From positions 102,751 to 166,750 of the forward strand of contig NZ_VRYZ01000010.1 of assembly GCF_008064635.1 (NCBI RefSeq): a stretch of 64,000 nucleotides of DNA. The letters run 5' to 3'. The translations under genes and the position numbers were made by a program. Below are positions 17,760 to 27,153 of this stretch, one piece after another (position 1 is the first letter of the stretch; every line of letters begins with the position of its first letter). The stretch is from Parahaliea aestuarii. Its GTDB lineage: Bacteria > Pseudomonadota > Gammaproteobacteria > Pseudomonadales > Halieaceae. A model generated the notes under the pieces. It searched no databases. It was not told where the DNA came from and worked only from the letters and a program-made list of their open reading frames with translations.

Positions 17760-18926
17760 ATGCGTCGCACACTGCTGGCACTCAGTCTTGTCACTGGTAT
17801 CGTCCTGGCCGGATTGGCCTGGCTGCCGGGTTATCTGGAGCGCTCGATGAACATCGTGCTCGAGCACGAGCCCTACGCCATCTCTGAAGAAGCCCGGGCG
17901 CTGCACAAAACCCTGGTGATTGGCGACTGGCACGCCGACAGCACCCTGTGGAAGCGGGATCTCGCAGAGCGGGCCGAGCGCGGCCAGGTGGATGTGCCGC
18001 GTCTGCAGGCCGGCAATGTAGCGCTGCAGATGTTCACCTCGGTAACCAGGTCGCCGGCCGGGCAGAACTACGAAGAGAATGCCACCGACGCCGCCGATAA
18101 CATCACTCGCCTGGCACTGGCCCAGGCCTGGCCGCCCGCCACCTGGAGCAGTCTCGCCGAGCGCGCCCTGTACCAGGGGCAGAAACTGCACAGCCTGGCG
18201 CAGCGCGTACCGGAGGCATTCCAGCTGGTACAGAACCGCGCCGACCTGGACAAACTCATGCAGCGCCGCCAGGCCGGCGAGCCGGTGGTGGGCGGTCTGC
18301 TCGGCACAGAAGGCTCGCACGCGCTGGATGGCGACCTGGCCAATATCCAGCGCCTCTACGACGCCGGCTTCCGCATGATGGGCCTGCAGCATTTCTTCGA
18401 CAACAAACTGGGCGGCTCCCTGCACGGCCAGAGCGGCGCCGGCCTGACGGCCTTCGGCGAGCAGGCGGTGGATACCATGCAGCGCCTGGGCATCATGGTC
18501 GATGTGGCCCACTCCTCACCGCAGGTGGTGGAAGACGTGCTGGACCGTTCCACCGCGCCGCTGGTGGTCAGCCACACCGGGTTCCACGGCCACTGCCCGG
18601 GCCCGCGCAATATTTCCGATGCCCTGATGCAACGCATCGCCGCGGCCGGCGGCATCATCGGCGTGGGCTACTGGGACGGCGCCGTCTGCGAAATCACCCC
18701 CCGCAGCATCGTTGCCGCCATGCGCTACGGCATCGATCTGGTGGGTGTCGACCACATCGCCCTGGGCTCCGACTTCGACGGCAGTGTCACCACGATGTTT
18801 GATACCTCGGAGCTGGCGGTGCTGACCGAGGAGATGCTGCGCGCGGGATTCAGCGAGGAAGAAATACGCAAGGTGATGGGTGGGAATATGCTGCGTTTCC
18901 TGAGGGATAACCTGCCGAAGTCATAA
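17760..18926 (+). CDS. Membrane dipeptidase, peptidase family M19
   Basis: 388 aa. A signal anchor at residues 3-25 (TLLALSLVTGIVLAGLAW) places it in the periplasm. Renal-dipeptidase zinc ligands are recognisable: His and Asp in GDWHADST, Glu in GTEGSHALDG, His in VDVAHSS and in VSHTGFHG, and the final Asp in LGSDFDG. It cleaves dipeptides, possibly D-containing or cell-wall derived. An AAGGG ribosome site lies just before the ATG. The gene is divergent from the cysteine synthase gene. Confidence 0.9.
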   Translation: MRRTLLALSLVTGIVLAGLAWLPGYLERSMNIVLEHEPYAISEEARALHKTLVIGDWHADSTLWKRDLAERAERGQVDVPRLQAGNVALQMFTSVTRSPAGQNYEENATDAADNITRLALAQAWPPATWSSLAERALYQGQKLHSLAQRVPEAFQLVQNRADLDKLMQRRQAGEPVVGGLLGTEGSHALDGDLANIQRLYDAGFRMMGLQHFFDNKLGGSLHGQSGAGLTAFGEQAVDTMQRLGIMVDVAHSSPQVVEDVLDRSTAPLVVSHTGFHGHCPGPRNISDALMQRIAAAGGIIGVGYWDGAVCEITPRSIVAAMRYGIDLVGVDHIALGSDFDGSVTTMFDTSELAVLTEEMLRAGFSEEEIRKVMGGNMLRFLRDNLPKS

Positions 18927-18964
18927 AACGCTGAGTTCTCATTAGTGCACTACCGCCGCGCGCA

Positions 18965-19065
18965 TGGTGCCTGACGTCCTTCCGGGACACGCCGTGAATA
19001 CATCCATGTAGTCTCTTCAGCGGCATCCATGCCGCTGACGGTCCCGGAAGGACGTCAGGCTCCAT
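18965..19065. repeat. Long inverted repeat with nested hairpin between convergent genes
   Basis: Arms 18965-18989 and 19041-19065 are complementary over 25 bp with one mismatch (20 bp perfect: GCCTGACGTCCTTCCGGGAC). The ~51-nt interior holds GTGAATACATCCATGTA and a second hairpin AGCGGCAT/ATGCCGCT. It lies between the dipeptidase stop and the stop of the convergent DUF6351 gene. Structure suggests a REP/MITE-like dispersed element that may also act as a two-way terminator. Confidence 0.75.
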
Positions 19066-19115
19066 ACACGCTCCAATGGCAGGTTGAACTGGCTACCTGC
19101 GTTGTCGCTGGATTG

Positions 19116-21422
19116 CTACTCCACTACCCCCGGCAAACTGTAATCACACACCCCGTTCGGGAAAATCGTCTCCAGCCGTTCCAGCTGCTCCCTGGTCGGG
19201 TTCCAGTTGCCGTAGAGATCCTTCTGGAAGGCCTCCGTCACAGACTGCAGCTGGCACTTGAACACATCCCCGGTAATCGGCGCCCCGGCCACAATGCGCG
19301 AGGTGCTGTAGAGCGGGAAGCGCTGGGTGCAGGCGCCGGGCGGATTGTCGTCGAGGATGCCGTCCCACACAGCGTCGCCGCTGGCGATCAGGCTGCCGTC
19401 GCTGGCGAAGCAACTGTCCACCGCGCCCTCTGGCCGGTTCTCGCCGACACTGGCTTCCGGATCGGCGCGGATGTTGGCAATCCACTCATCCAGTACCGCG
19501 AAGGCCGCCATGGTGTTGTCGAAGTTGACGCCGTCGGGGTTGCGGTCGACAAACCAGATCACCTGGTTGGAGGCGTCGTCGTCAAAGTCCAGCAGGCGCT
19601 GGCGGGCGGCGAAGGACTGGTGGGTGTTGTGCATGTCCAGTTCTTCCTCCAGGTAGTGACGCAGGTCGATCAGAGGAATCTCCACATTGCCGTGGTTGAC
19701 CATGCCGGAGTCGAAGGCCGCGGCGATAGCGCCCGGGTCCGCGGCTTTGCGTGGCGCCGGTTCGCTGTCCGTTGCGGTGGTGGCGTTGCGCCAGCTCCAG
19801 GGGTCGATCTGGTCGGGGTAGAGCGGCTGGCTGTCATCCAGGGCAAAGCACAGGTCGATGATGAAGGGGCAGCCCTCCTGCACCATCTCCGGTTCGTTTT
19901 TCCAGCTGCCCACTTCCCAGTTCAAATCGAGAAATTCCTCCGGGCTGATGTTGCCATCGCGCAGGGCCTGCAGGCCGTACTGTACGCCGACGTTATCCCA
20001 GGTGGTGGTGGCGAAGCCGTCTTCGGCGCGGCCGTAGATATTGATCAGGTCCGCGAAGTGGGTCCACTCCACCTCGGCCTGCTGCTCGGCTGTGATGCCG
20101 GGGGCCTCGCCAAAGTGGGGGTTCAGGGCCAGCGGTGACAGACCGCGCCAGGAGGCAGTGCACTCGGTTGAGCCGGGCAGCAGCCAGGGGGTGAGGCCGA
20201 AGTCGACCACATCGTTGGGTACCGCGCTGTTGGCGTTCAGGCCGATCAGCCAGGTGCGGTTCTCCCAGGTGGCCCACTTTGAGGCCGGGTCGTCCAGCAC
20301 CTGCAAATCCATCCAGCGTTCGAGCAGTTCACAGTCGCCGATGTGGATGGTCTGGGTCACCATGTCGGGGTAGGAGTACTGGGGTACGCCGGCGTCGATC
20401 AGGCCGGGATGGTTCTGGGCGTAGACGTATTGCTGGATACCGCCGCCGGAACCGCCGACGCCGACGGTGTAGTCAGGCACGCCGTAGCCGGCGACAAAGC
20501 GGGACTTCACCATCAGCGCCGTTTCCCCGCCCAGTTCCAGGTTGTAGTGGGTGCCGGTCTTGGTGCCGGTGGAGTAGGCCACGGCGTAGCCGGCGGCCAG
20601 CCCGTCGACATACAGGGCGCGGCTGAGGCTGGGGTCGCCCTGGTAGTGGCCGATGGCCACCCCGCCCTGGAAGTAGTAGATCAGGCGTTCGTTCCACACG
20701 TCGAGATCCGGTTCGTCGTCGGTACTGGCAGGGGCCGGTACCAGCACCGCCAGCGAATAGAGGAAGCGGTTCAGGCTGCCGCGCTCCCAGCGCACGATAA
20801 AGTCCACTTCATCGCCATCGATGGTGGTTGTGGTGGCCATGTCCTCGGGCCGCTCCTGGCCGGGGCTGTAGTCGGCCCAGGCGCCGCCCGTGGTGCGGTA
20901 CTTGTAGCTGACCACGGTTTCCACGCTGCACTGCTCATCCAGGATCGGGCCCAGTTCCAGGTTGGCGAGGTCGTCGTCCACCGCGCAAAAGAACGGCGTC
21001 TGCTGGGGGCCGGAAAAGATGGGGCCGCTGGCGGGGTGGTTGGTCAGGGTGAGGGTGGCAGGCTCAATGTTGTCGCTGCTGCTGGTAGCGGTGACCTGGT
21101 TGTCGCCTTCCGCCAGTCCATCCACCCGGCCTTCGAGTCGATTGTCACCGGCGCTGGTGAAGGCGTCGCTGACATCGCGCCCCTCGACCTCAACACTGAC
21201 CTCGTCCGCGGCCAGCCCTTCCGGCATGTCGATGGCGATGCGCGCCTCGCCATTGCTGACCTGCGCCGGATCGCCGGACAGTACCGTCAGAATCAATTCG
21301 CCGCTGGGGCCGGGCTCGCCGCCGCCACCGTCGCGGTCGGAATCGCTGCTGTCACTGCAGCCGGCTAGCGTGAGGCTGCCAAGCAGTACTGCCAGGCAGG
21401 TCAATCGTGGGAGGCGTGGCAT
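19116..21422 (-). CDS. DUF6351-like secreted lipoprotein, alpha/beta-hydrolase type
   Basis: 768 aa. Lipoprotein signal with lipobox LAGC (~residue 22), then a Ser/Asp/Gly-rich linker. Residues ~40-130 look like a beta-sandwich (SNGEARIAIDMP ... EGDNQVTAT). The main domain contains a GGSGGG elbow preceding IQQYVYAQNHPGLIDAG, consistent with a serine-hydrolase fold, and several Cys likely in disulfides. The overall layout agrees with the DUF6351 family, whose function is not established. Single gene, divergent from the sulfatase across a 232-nt gap. Confidence 0.7.
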   Translation of the reverse strand: MPRLPRLTCLAVLLGSLTLAGCSDSSDSDRDGGGGEPGPSGELILTVLSGDPAQVSNGEARIAIDMPEGLAADEVSVEVEGRDVSDAFTSAGDNRLEGRVDGLAEGDNQVTATSSSDNIEPATLTLTNHPASGPIFSGPQQTPFFCAVDDDLANLELGPILDEQCSVETVVSYKYRTTGGAWADYSPGQERPEDMATTTTIDGDEVDFIVRWERGSLNRFLYSLAVLVPAPASTDDEPDLDVWNERLIYYFQGGVAIGHYQGDPSLSRALYVDGLAAGYAVAYSTGTKTGTHYNLELGGETALMVKSRFVAGYGVPDYTVGVGGSGGGIQQYVYAQNHPGLIDAGVPQYSYPDMVTQTIHIGDCELLERWMDLQVLDDPASKWATWENRTWLIGLNANSAVPNDVVDFGLTPWLLPGSTECTASWRGLSPLALNPHFGEAPGITAEQQAEVEWTHFADLINIYGRAEDGFATTTWDNVGVQYGLQALRDGNISPEEFLDLNWEVGSWKNEPEMVQEGCPFIIDLCFALDDSQPLYPDQIDPWSWRNATTATDSEPAPRKAADPGAIAAAFDSGMVNHGNVEIPLIDLRHYLEEELDMHNTHQSFAARQRLLDFDDDASNQVIWFVDRNPDGVNFDNTMAAFAVLDEWIANIRADPEASVGENRPEGAVDSCFASDGSLIASGDAVWDGILDDNPPGACTQRFPLYSTSRIVAGAPITGDVFKCQLQSVTEAFQKDLYGNWNPTREQLERLETIFPNGVCDYSLPGVVE

Positions 21423-21654
21423 TGGCTACTCCTTGTTATTTTAATCGTCCAGTCAGCATAGACGCTCGATTCATGTCCGCCAGGCTGGTGGTCTGTATAG
21501 CCAAACCCGTGACCCGAATGACAATGTGTGTCTGCGTCGGAGGGGCATGACCCGGGGTTATTACTTTGATGAAAATAAACCACTGCTAGTCGAGAAACCC
21601 CATCGATATACTCCGGCCTCCCGATAATAAGCCAGCGTCACGCCGGAGATATCC

Positions 21655-23199
21655 ATGTTTAACCGATTGCAACTGTCGCGCGCCACAATCCGTCTTGCGT
21701 GTGCTTTCAACCTGCTACTGCTGACGATGGCCGCTCACGGGGTTGAGCGGCCCAATATTCTGGTGATCTTTGGCGATGATATCGGCTACTGGAATCTCAG
21801 TGTCCACAACGACGGTATGATGGGCTACCGCACGCCGAATATCGATAGTATTGCCCGGGACGGTACACGCTTCACCGACTACTACGGTGAGCAAAGCTGT
21901 ACCGCCGGCCGCTCCGCCTTTATTACCGGGCAGAGTCCCATCCGCACCGGACTCACCAAAGTGGGGATGCCGGGGGCCGACATCGGCTTGCAGAAAGAAG
22001 ATGTGACACTGGCGGAACTGCTGAAGGACAAGGGCTATCGAACGGGCCAGTTCGGCAAGAACCATCTGGGTGATCGCGACGAATTCCTGCCCACCGCACA
22101 TGGCTTCGATGAGTTCTTTGGCAACCTGTACCACCTGAACGCGGAAGAGGAGCCGGAAAACCCCGACTATCCTACCGACCCGGAATTTCGCCGTCTCTAC
22201 TCTCCCCGTGGCGTGATTCGCAGTTTCGCTGACGGGCGGGTGGAAGACAGTGGTCCTCTCACCGGGAAGCGCATGGAAACCGTAGACAGTGAGTTCGAAG
22301 CGGCGGCGGTGGACTTTATGGAACGATCCGTGAAGCAGGACGCACCGTTCTTCGTGTGGTTCAACGCAACTCGCATGCACTTCTACACCCACATCACGGA
22401 TGAGGAAAGCGGGTTGTCGGGGCAGGGATTCTACAACGATGCCATGGTGGCCCACGATCAGCAGGTCGGCAGGTTGCTGCAGAAGCTCAAGGCACTGAAT
22501 GTCGACGACAATACCATCGTCCTCTACACCACCGATAACGGCCCTCACTTCAATGCCTGGCCGGATGCCGCAATCACCCCTTTCCGGGGCGAAAAAAACA
22601 CCAACTGGGAAGGCGGCTATCGGGTCCCGGCCATGGTCAAGTGGCCCGGGCGTATCACTGCGGGTCGAGTTTCCAATGACATTATGTCGCATATGGACTG
22701 GGTGCCTACCCTGATGGCGGCGGTGGGCAATCCCGATGTGGCCACTGAACTGAAAAATGGAAAAACCGTTAACGGCAAAAATTTTAAAGTTCATTTGGAT
22801 GGCTATAACTTTTTGCCGTACCTCACAGGCCAGTACGGGGAGGCGCCGAGAAACGCGTTCACTTACTGGAGTGACGACGGGTTGCTGACGGCGATTCGTG
22901 TCGGGGACTGGAAACTGGTGTTCAACGAGCAGCGCGCTTCGCGCTTTGACGTATGGCGCGATCCCTTCGTTGAACAGCGAATCCCCAAGCTCTTTAACCT
23001 GCGGCGTGACCCTTTCGAACGTGCCGATACCGACTCCAATGCCTACAACGAGTGGTGGGCGCGGCGGGTTGGCCCTTACATTGGCCTCTCGAAAATGGAG
23101 CTTGGCAAGTTCCTGAAGACGCTGGAGACATTCCCGCCACGCCAGCGACCGGCGTCGTTCTCTATTGACCAGCTGGTCGAACGCTACTTCCAGGAATGA
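21655..23199 (+). CDS. Type I sulfatase (arylsulfatase family), exported
   Basis: 514 aa. N-terminal signal peptide ending near MAAHGVE. NILVIFGDDIGYWN supplies the metal-binding Asp pair. CTAGR at residues 82-86 fits the C-x-A/P-x-R sulfatase signature, so Cys82 should be converted to formylglycine. FGKNHLGD and YTTDNGPH are further conserved metal/substrate motifs. It hydrolyses a sulfate ester in the periplasm. A formylglycine-generating enzyme is not encoded here. The acyl-CoA synthetase gene follows after 29 nt on the same strand, which suggests that the desulfated product is catabolised. Confidence 0.9.
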   Translation: MFNRLQLSRATIRLACAFNLLLLTMAAHGVERPNILVIFGDDIGYWNLSVHNDGMMGYRTPNIDSIARDGTRFTDYYGEQSCTAGRSAFITGQSPIRTGLTKVGMPGADIGLQKEDVTLAELLKDKGYRTGQFGKNHLGDRDEFLPTAHGFDEFFGNLYHLNAEEEPENPDYPTDPEFRRLYSPRGVIRSFADGRVEDSGPLTGKRMETVDSEFEAAAVDFMERSVKQDAPFFVWFNATRMHFYTHITDEESGLSGQGFYNDAMVAHDQQVGRLLQKLKALNVDDNTIVLYTTDNGPHFNAWPDAAITPFRGEKNTNWEGGYRVPAMVKWPGRITAGRVSNDIMSHMDWVPTLMAAVGNPDVATELKNGKTVNGKNFKVHLDGYNFLPYLTGQYGEAPRNAFTYWSDDGLLTAIRVGDWKLVFNEQRASRFDVWRDPFVEQRIPKLFNLRRDPFERADTDSNAYNEWWARRVGPYIGLSKMELGKFLKTLETFPPRQRPASFSIDQLVERYFQE

Positions 23200-23228
23200 A
23201 TCCGCCCAGACATCGAGAGTAAATAGCA

Positions 23229-24731
23229 ATGCATCCGAGACATCACGCGCAGCAGCAACCCGACAAGCCCGCCTTTATCATGGCTGCGAGCGGTCACGTC
23301 GTAACCTACGCAGAGCTTGAGGATCAGGCCAATCGTATTGCCCAGCTTTACCGGACGCTGGGGCTGAAGAATGGTGACCATATTGCGGTTATGCTGGCGA
23401 ATGAAGCACTCTACCTGCCCGTGGTATGGGCCGCCCAGCGCAGCGGGCTTGTCTTCACCTGCATCAGTACCCATCTCAATGACGATGACGCTCAGTACAT
23501 CCTCAATGACTGCAAAGCCAGTGCACTGGTAACATCCAGCACCTACGCCAAGCGGCTGGGTGACACATCGGCGACGATCTTGCTGGTCGACGCTGATGAC
23601 CAGGGTAGCAGTGATCTGCGCTATCTCATGGACCAGCATCCAGCAGAGCCGATTGCCGACGAACAGGCTGGCGTTGATATGTTGTATTCCTCCGGTACTA
23701 CAGGCCGCCCCAAAGGGGTGGCGGTACAGCTGGATGGTGCAGGTATCGAGGAAATGCTGCCGGTCATGAAAGGGCTGGCCCAGCTTTATGGCATAGACGG
23801 CGACACGGTTTATTTATCCACCGCTCCCCTGTATCACGCGGCTCCACTGCGCTTCAATATGCTGGTGATGTCCATGGGCGGCACCTGCGTGATTATGGAC
23901 CGCTTTGATGGCGAGACTGCGCTGTCATTGATCGAGCAGCATCGCATTACTCACAGTCAGTGGGTACCGATCATGTTCAGCCGGATGCTGAAAGCAGGGT
24001 TGAGGGAAAGCAACACCTGCAATTTGGCAAGCCACCGGGTGGCGATACACGCGGCAGCCCCCTGTCCGCCCGATGTGAAGCAGGCGATGATCGACTGGTG
24101 GGGACCGATACTCAACGAGTACTACAGCTCGACCGAAGGGATCGGCTTCACTGCTATTGATTCCCGGCAGTGGCTGCAGCATCCCGGCTCGGTGGGAAGG
24201 GCCGTAGTGGGCGAAATACGCATTGTGGGCGAGGATGGTGGCGCGCTGCCGGTAGGCGAACCCGGGCAGGTATTCTTTGCCGGCGGCCCAGCCTTTCACT
24301 ATTTCGGTGACGAGGAAAAAACAGCGGAGGCGACCAATGCCGAGGGCTGGTATACCGTTGGCGATATCGGCTACACGGATGAAGAGGGTTTTCTCTACCT
24401 CACCGACCGCCAATCTTTCATGATTATTTCCGGTGGTGTGAACATCTATCCCCAGGAAATCGAGAGTGTATTGATTACCCACCCGGGCGTCAGCGATGTC
24501 GCGGTATTTGGTGTGCCCAGCGAACAGTTTGGCGAAGAGGTGAAGGCGGTTGTAGAGCCTGCGCCGGGCTGCGCCAGTGAGGCTGAGTTGCGCGACACGC
24601 TGATGGCCTTTTGCCGCGAGCGACTGTCGGGCATTAAATGCCCACGCAGCATCGATTTCGACGACGCCCTTCCCCGATTGCCCAACGGCAAGCTTTACAA
24701 GAAGCAGTTGAGAGCGCGTTACTGGAGCTGA
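23229..24731 (+). CDS. AMP-forming acyl-CoA synthetase
   Basis: 500 aa. P-loop SSGTTGRPKG at 154-163, the aromatic/adenylate motif EYYSSTEG, the hinge region YTVGDIGYTDEEGFLYLTDR, and a C-terminal catalytic Lys in LPNGKLYKK. These are diagnostic of the ANL superfamily. It would activate a carboxylic acid as its CoA thioester in the cytoplasm. The closest-looking relatives are FadD3/CaiC-like enzymes for branched or cyclic acids, but substrate cannot be read from sequence. Confidence 0.88.
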   Translation: MHPRHHAQQQPDKPAFIMAASGHVVTYAELEDQANRIAQLYRTLGLKNGDHIAVMLANEALYLPVVWAAQRSGLVFTCISTHLNDDDAQYILNDCKASALVTSSTYAKRLGDTSATILLVDADDQGSSDLRYLMDQHPAEPIADEQAGVDMLYSSGTTGRPKGVAVQLDGAGIEEMLPVMKGLAQLYGIDGDTVYLSTAPLYHAAPLRFNMLVMSMGGTCVIMDRFDGETALSLIEQHRITHSQWVPIMFSRMLKAGLRESNTCNLASHRVAIHAAAPCPPDVKQAMIDWWGPILNEYYSSTEGIGFTAIDSRQWLQHPGSVGRAVVGEIRIVGEDGGALPVGEPGQVFFAGGPAFHYFGDEEKTAEATNAEGWYTVGDIGYTDEEGFLYLTDRQSFMIISGGVNIYPQEIESVLITHPGVSDVAVFGVPSEQFGEEVKAVVEPAPGCASEAELRDTLMAFCRERLSGIKCPRSIDFDDALPRLPNGKLYKKQLRARYWS

Positions 24732-24850
24732 TGCGTGCCTCGCAGTTATCGCTGCAATGACAATTTCTCATTTCCCAGGCGGCTGACACTTGCCTAGCAT
24801 CGGCAGCCGCTCGAAACCTTATCAGCATAATTAATATAACGGAGACATTC

Positions 24851-27088
24851 ATGTCCGCAATCGTTAAGTTCAAGCCGCTAGCCCTCCCGGCAGCGTTACT
24901 GGCCGCTCTTTCAGGCACCGCCAGCGCCCAGGTGCTGGAAGAGGTCGTGGTGACCGCGCAGAAGCGTGTGGAAGGTCTGCAGGATGTTCCCATTTCAATT
25001 AGCGCGGTCGGTGGAGAAAAGCTCAACGACGCCGGTATTACCCGCATGGCGGACCTGCAGACAATGGTGCCGAACCTGACCATGAGTGAGGCGGGCATCG
25101 GCAGTAATGTCTACATTCGCGGCGTCGGCTCCCAGGTGAACCAGGGCTTTGAGCAATCTGTCGGCACTTATGTCGACGGTATCTACTACGGTCGCCCGCG
25201 CCAGCTGCGCCAGCCTTTCTTTGACCTGGCCAGGATCGAGGTGCTGCGCGGCCCGCAGGGCATCCTGTTTGGCAAGAACTCCATTGCCGGCGCCCTGAAC
25301 CTGGTAACCAACCGCCCAAGTGATGAGTTCGAGCTCCAGCTCTCGGGACTGTATGAACCGCGACATGATGAAATTGATACGTCGCTTATCGTTTCCGGCC
25401 CCCTGACAGACACCCTCGCCGGTCGCCTTGCATTGCGCAAGCGTGAAATGGGCGGCTACATCGAGAACATCGGCGAAAATCGCGACGAGATGGAAACCGA
25501 TGAATGGGTTGGTCGCGCTGTTCTGGAGTGGAACCCGACCGCGGACCTGACCCTGACCCTGAAGGGCGAGCTCGGCACCTTCGATTCCATCGGCCGCAAC
25601 TCGGTCATTATTGGCGATGCGGTATCACCCGCGGTGACGCCGGTGGTCAACGACTACACGAAGAAAGGGTCGATCGATCCGGAGTACAGCAACAACGAGT
25701 ACGAAACCTACACCCTGACAGCCGGCTATGCACTGGGCGACTACGAGCTGACCGCCATTACTGGCTATTCCGGCTATGACTACGACGAGCAGATCGATAC
25801 TGACTTTGGCATGGCCAGCTTCCTGCAGTCACCGGCAAGCGAAGATTTTGAACAGATCAGCCAGGAGATCCGCCTGGCTTCCCCTGTCGGTGAGACCTTT
25901 GAATACATTGTGGGCGTTTTCTACCAGGGCAGCGAAACAGAATATGTTGAGCCAGTGCGCCTGGATCTGCCCACGGTCAACGTCATGCTGGATCGCGACT
26001 ACTATTCAGACAGCGATGTCTGGGCGGCCTTTGGCCAGCTGACCTGGAATTTGAGCGCCAGCCTGCGCGCAACGGTTGGCCTGCGGTACACCGAAGAGTC
26101 CAAGGAAGGGGGGCGGCAGCTGGTGCTGCGCAACCCGGATGGCACCGTCTTCAATCCGCTCGGTTTGCCGGCATTTTCTGAACTGGGCATGCCGCTACCG
26201 CCGCTGGGGCTGTATCCCCACGACCTGGATGGCGAGCGGGACGAGGAAGTCGTGACCCCCATGCTTAACCTGCAGTGGGATGTGAGCGACCAAACCATGC
26301 TGTATGCCAGTGCCTCTACGGGCTACAAGGCGGGTGGTTTCGATGCTCGCAGTAACCGTGGTGTGCTGCCCGACGGCAGCGATGCCCTGGAGTTTGAGGA
26401 AGAACAGGCCCTGGCCTTTGAGGTCGGTGGCAAGCTGGGTCTGCTGGATGGCGCCGCAGAACTGAACATCGCAGCGTTTTATACAGAGTATGACGATCTG
26501 CAGGTGAGCGTATTTGACGGTGTTTTGGGCTTCGATGTACAGAATGCGGCCAGCGCGACTACCCAGGGCGTTGAATTGGACGGTCGTTGGCAGGCCACGG
26601 AGTATCTGACGCTGTCAGCCGCCCTGGCCTACACTGACTTTGCCTTCGACGATTATGCCAATGGCGCCTGTTACAAGGGACAGGTTCCCAGCCAGGTCAT
26701 CGACGGTGTACCCTTCTGCAACTGGGACGGGAATACCAACCAGTTTACGCCCGAGTGGAGCGGTAACCTGGGCGCGGAATTCTACTTTCCCCTGGGTGGC
26801 AACCTGGAGCTGCGGGCCGCGCTTGACCTGATGTATTCTGGCGAGTACTTCGCCGCACCGGACCTTGATCCAAATGCGGTGCAGGATGATTATATCAAGG
26901 TCAACGCCCGCCTTGGGCTGGGTAGTCAGGACGGTACCTGGGAAGTGGCACTGGTAGGGCGGAACCTTACCGACGAGGAAATCCTGACCTTTGCCAACGA
27001 TGTGCCCCTGAGCGGTGCGGCGACCAGCTACTTTGCGTTTGTGGAGCGCCCGGCAACGGTTGCCCTGCAGGCTCAATACCGATTCTGA
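24851..27088 (+). CDS. TonB-dependent outer-membrane receptor
   Basis: 745 aa with a signal peptide (ALSGTASAQ). The TonB box region is LEEVVVTAQKR, followed by the plug domain (VPISISAV ... IRGVGSQV, IEVLRGPQGILFGKNSIAGALN) and a beta-barrel ending in aromatic Phe (AQYRF). An ATG with GGAG nearby follows a 119-nt gap after the acyl-CoA synthetase. This VVVTAQKR subclass is abundant in marine and sphingomonad degraders of hydrophobic or sulfated organics. Position between the synthetase and a PQQ dehydrogenase implies it imports the substrate of this locus. Confidence 0.92.
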   Translation: MSAIVKFKPLALPAALLAALSGTASAQVLEEVVVTAQKRVEGLQDVPISISAVGGEKLNDAGITRMADLQTMVPNLTMSEAGIGSNVYIRGVGSQVNQGFEQSVGTYVDGIYYGRPRQLRQPFFDLARIEVLRGPQGILFGKNSIAGALNLVTNRPSDEFELQLSGLYEPRHDEIDTSLIVSGPLTDTLAGRLALRKREMGGYIENIGENRDEMETDEWVGRAVLEWNPTADLTLTLKGELGTFDSIGRNSVIIGDAVSPAVTPVVNDYTKKGSIDPEYSNNEYETYTLTAGYALGDYELTAITGYSGYDYDEQIDTDFGMASFLQSPASEDFEQISQEIRLASPVGETFEYIVGVFYQGSETEYVEPVRLDLPTVNVMLDRDYYSDSDVWAAFGQLTWNLSASLRATVGLRYTEESKEGGRQLVLRNPDGTVFNPLGLPAFSELGMPLPPLGLYPHDLDGERDEEVVTPMLNLQWDVSDQTMLYASASTGYKAGGFDARSNRGVLPDGSDALEFEEEQALAFEVGGKLGLLDGAAELNIAAFYTEYDDLQVSVFDGVLGFDVQNAASATTQGVELDGRWQATEYLTLSAALAYTDFAFDDYANGACYKGQVPSQVIDGVPFCNWDGNTNQFTPEWSGNLGAEFYFPLGGNLELRAALDLMYSGEYFAAPDLDPNAVQDDYIKVNARLGLGSQDGTWEVALVGRNLTDEEILTFANDVPLSGAATSYFAFVERPATVALQAQYRF

Positions 27089-27110
27089 GGGTTGGTGAAT
27101 AATAATTAAT

Positions 27111-27131
27111 GCCGGGCCTGACGGGCCCGGC
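27111..27131 (+). terminator. GC hairpin between the TonB receptor and PQQ dehydrogenase genes
   Basis: GCCGGGCC and GGCCCGGC form a perfect 8-bp stem with a 5-nt loop, 22 nt after the receptor stop. No T-run follows, so partial termination or mRNA processing between the two genes is more likely than full termination. Confidence 0.45.
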
Positions 27132-27153
27132 TGCGACGCCTTGAGGATTTATC

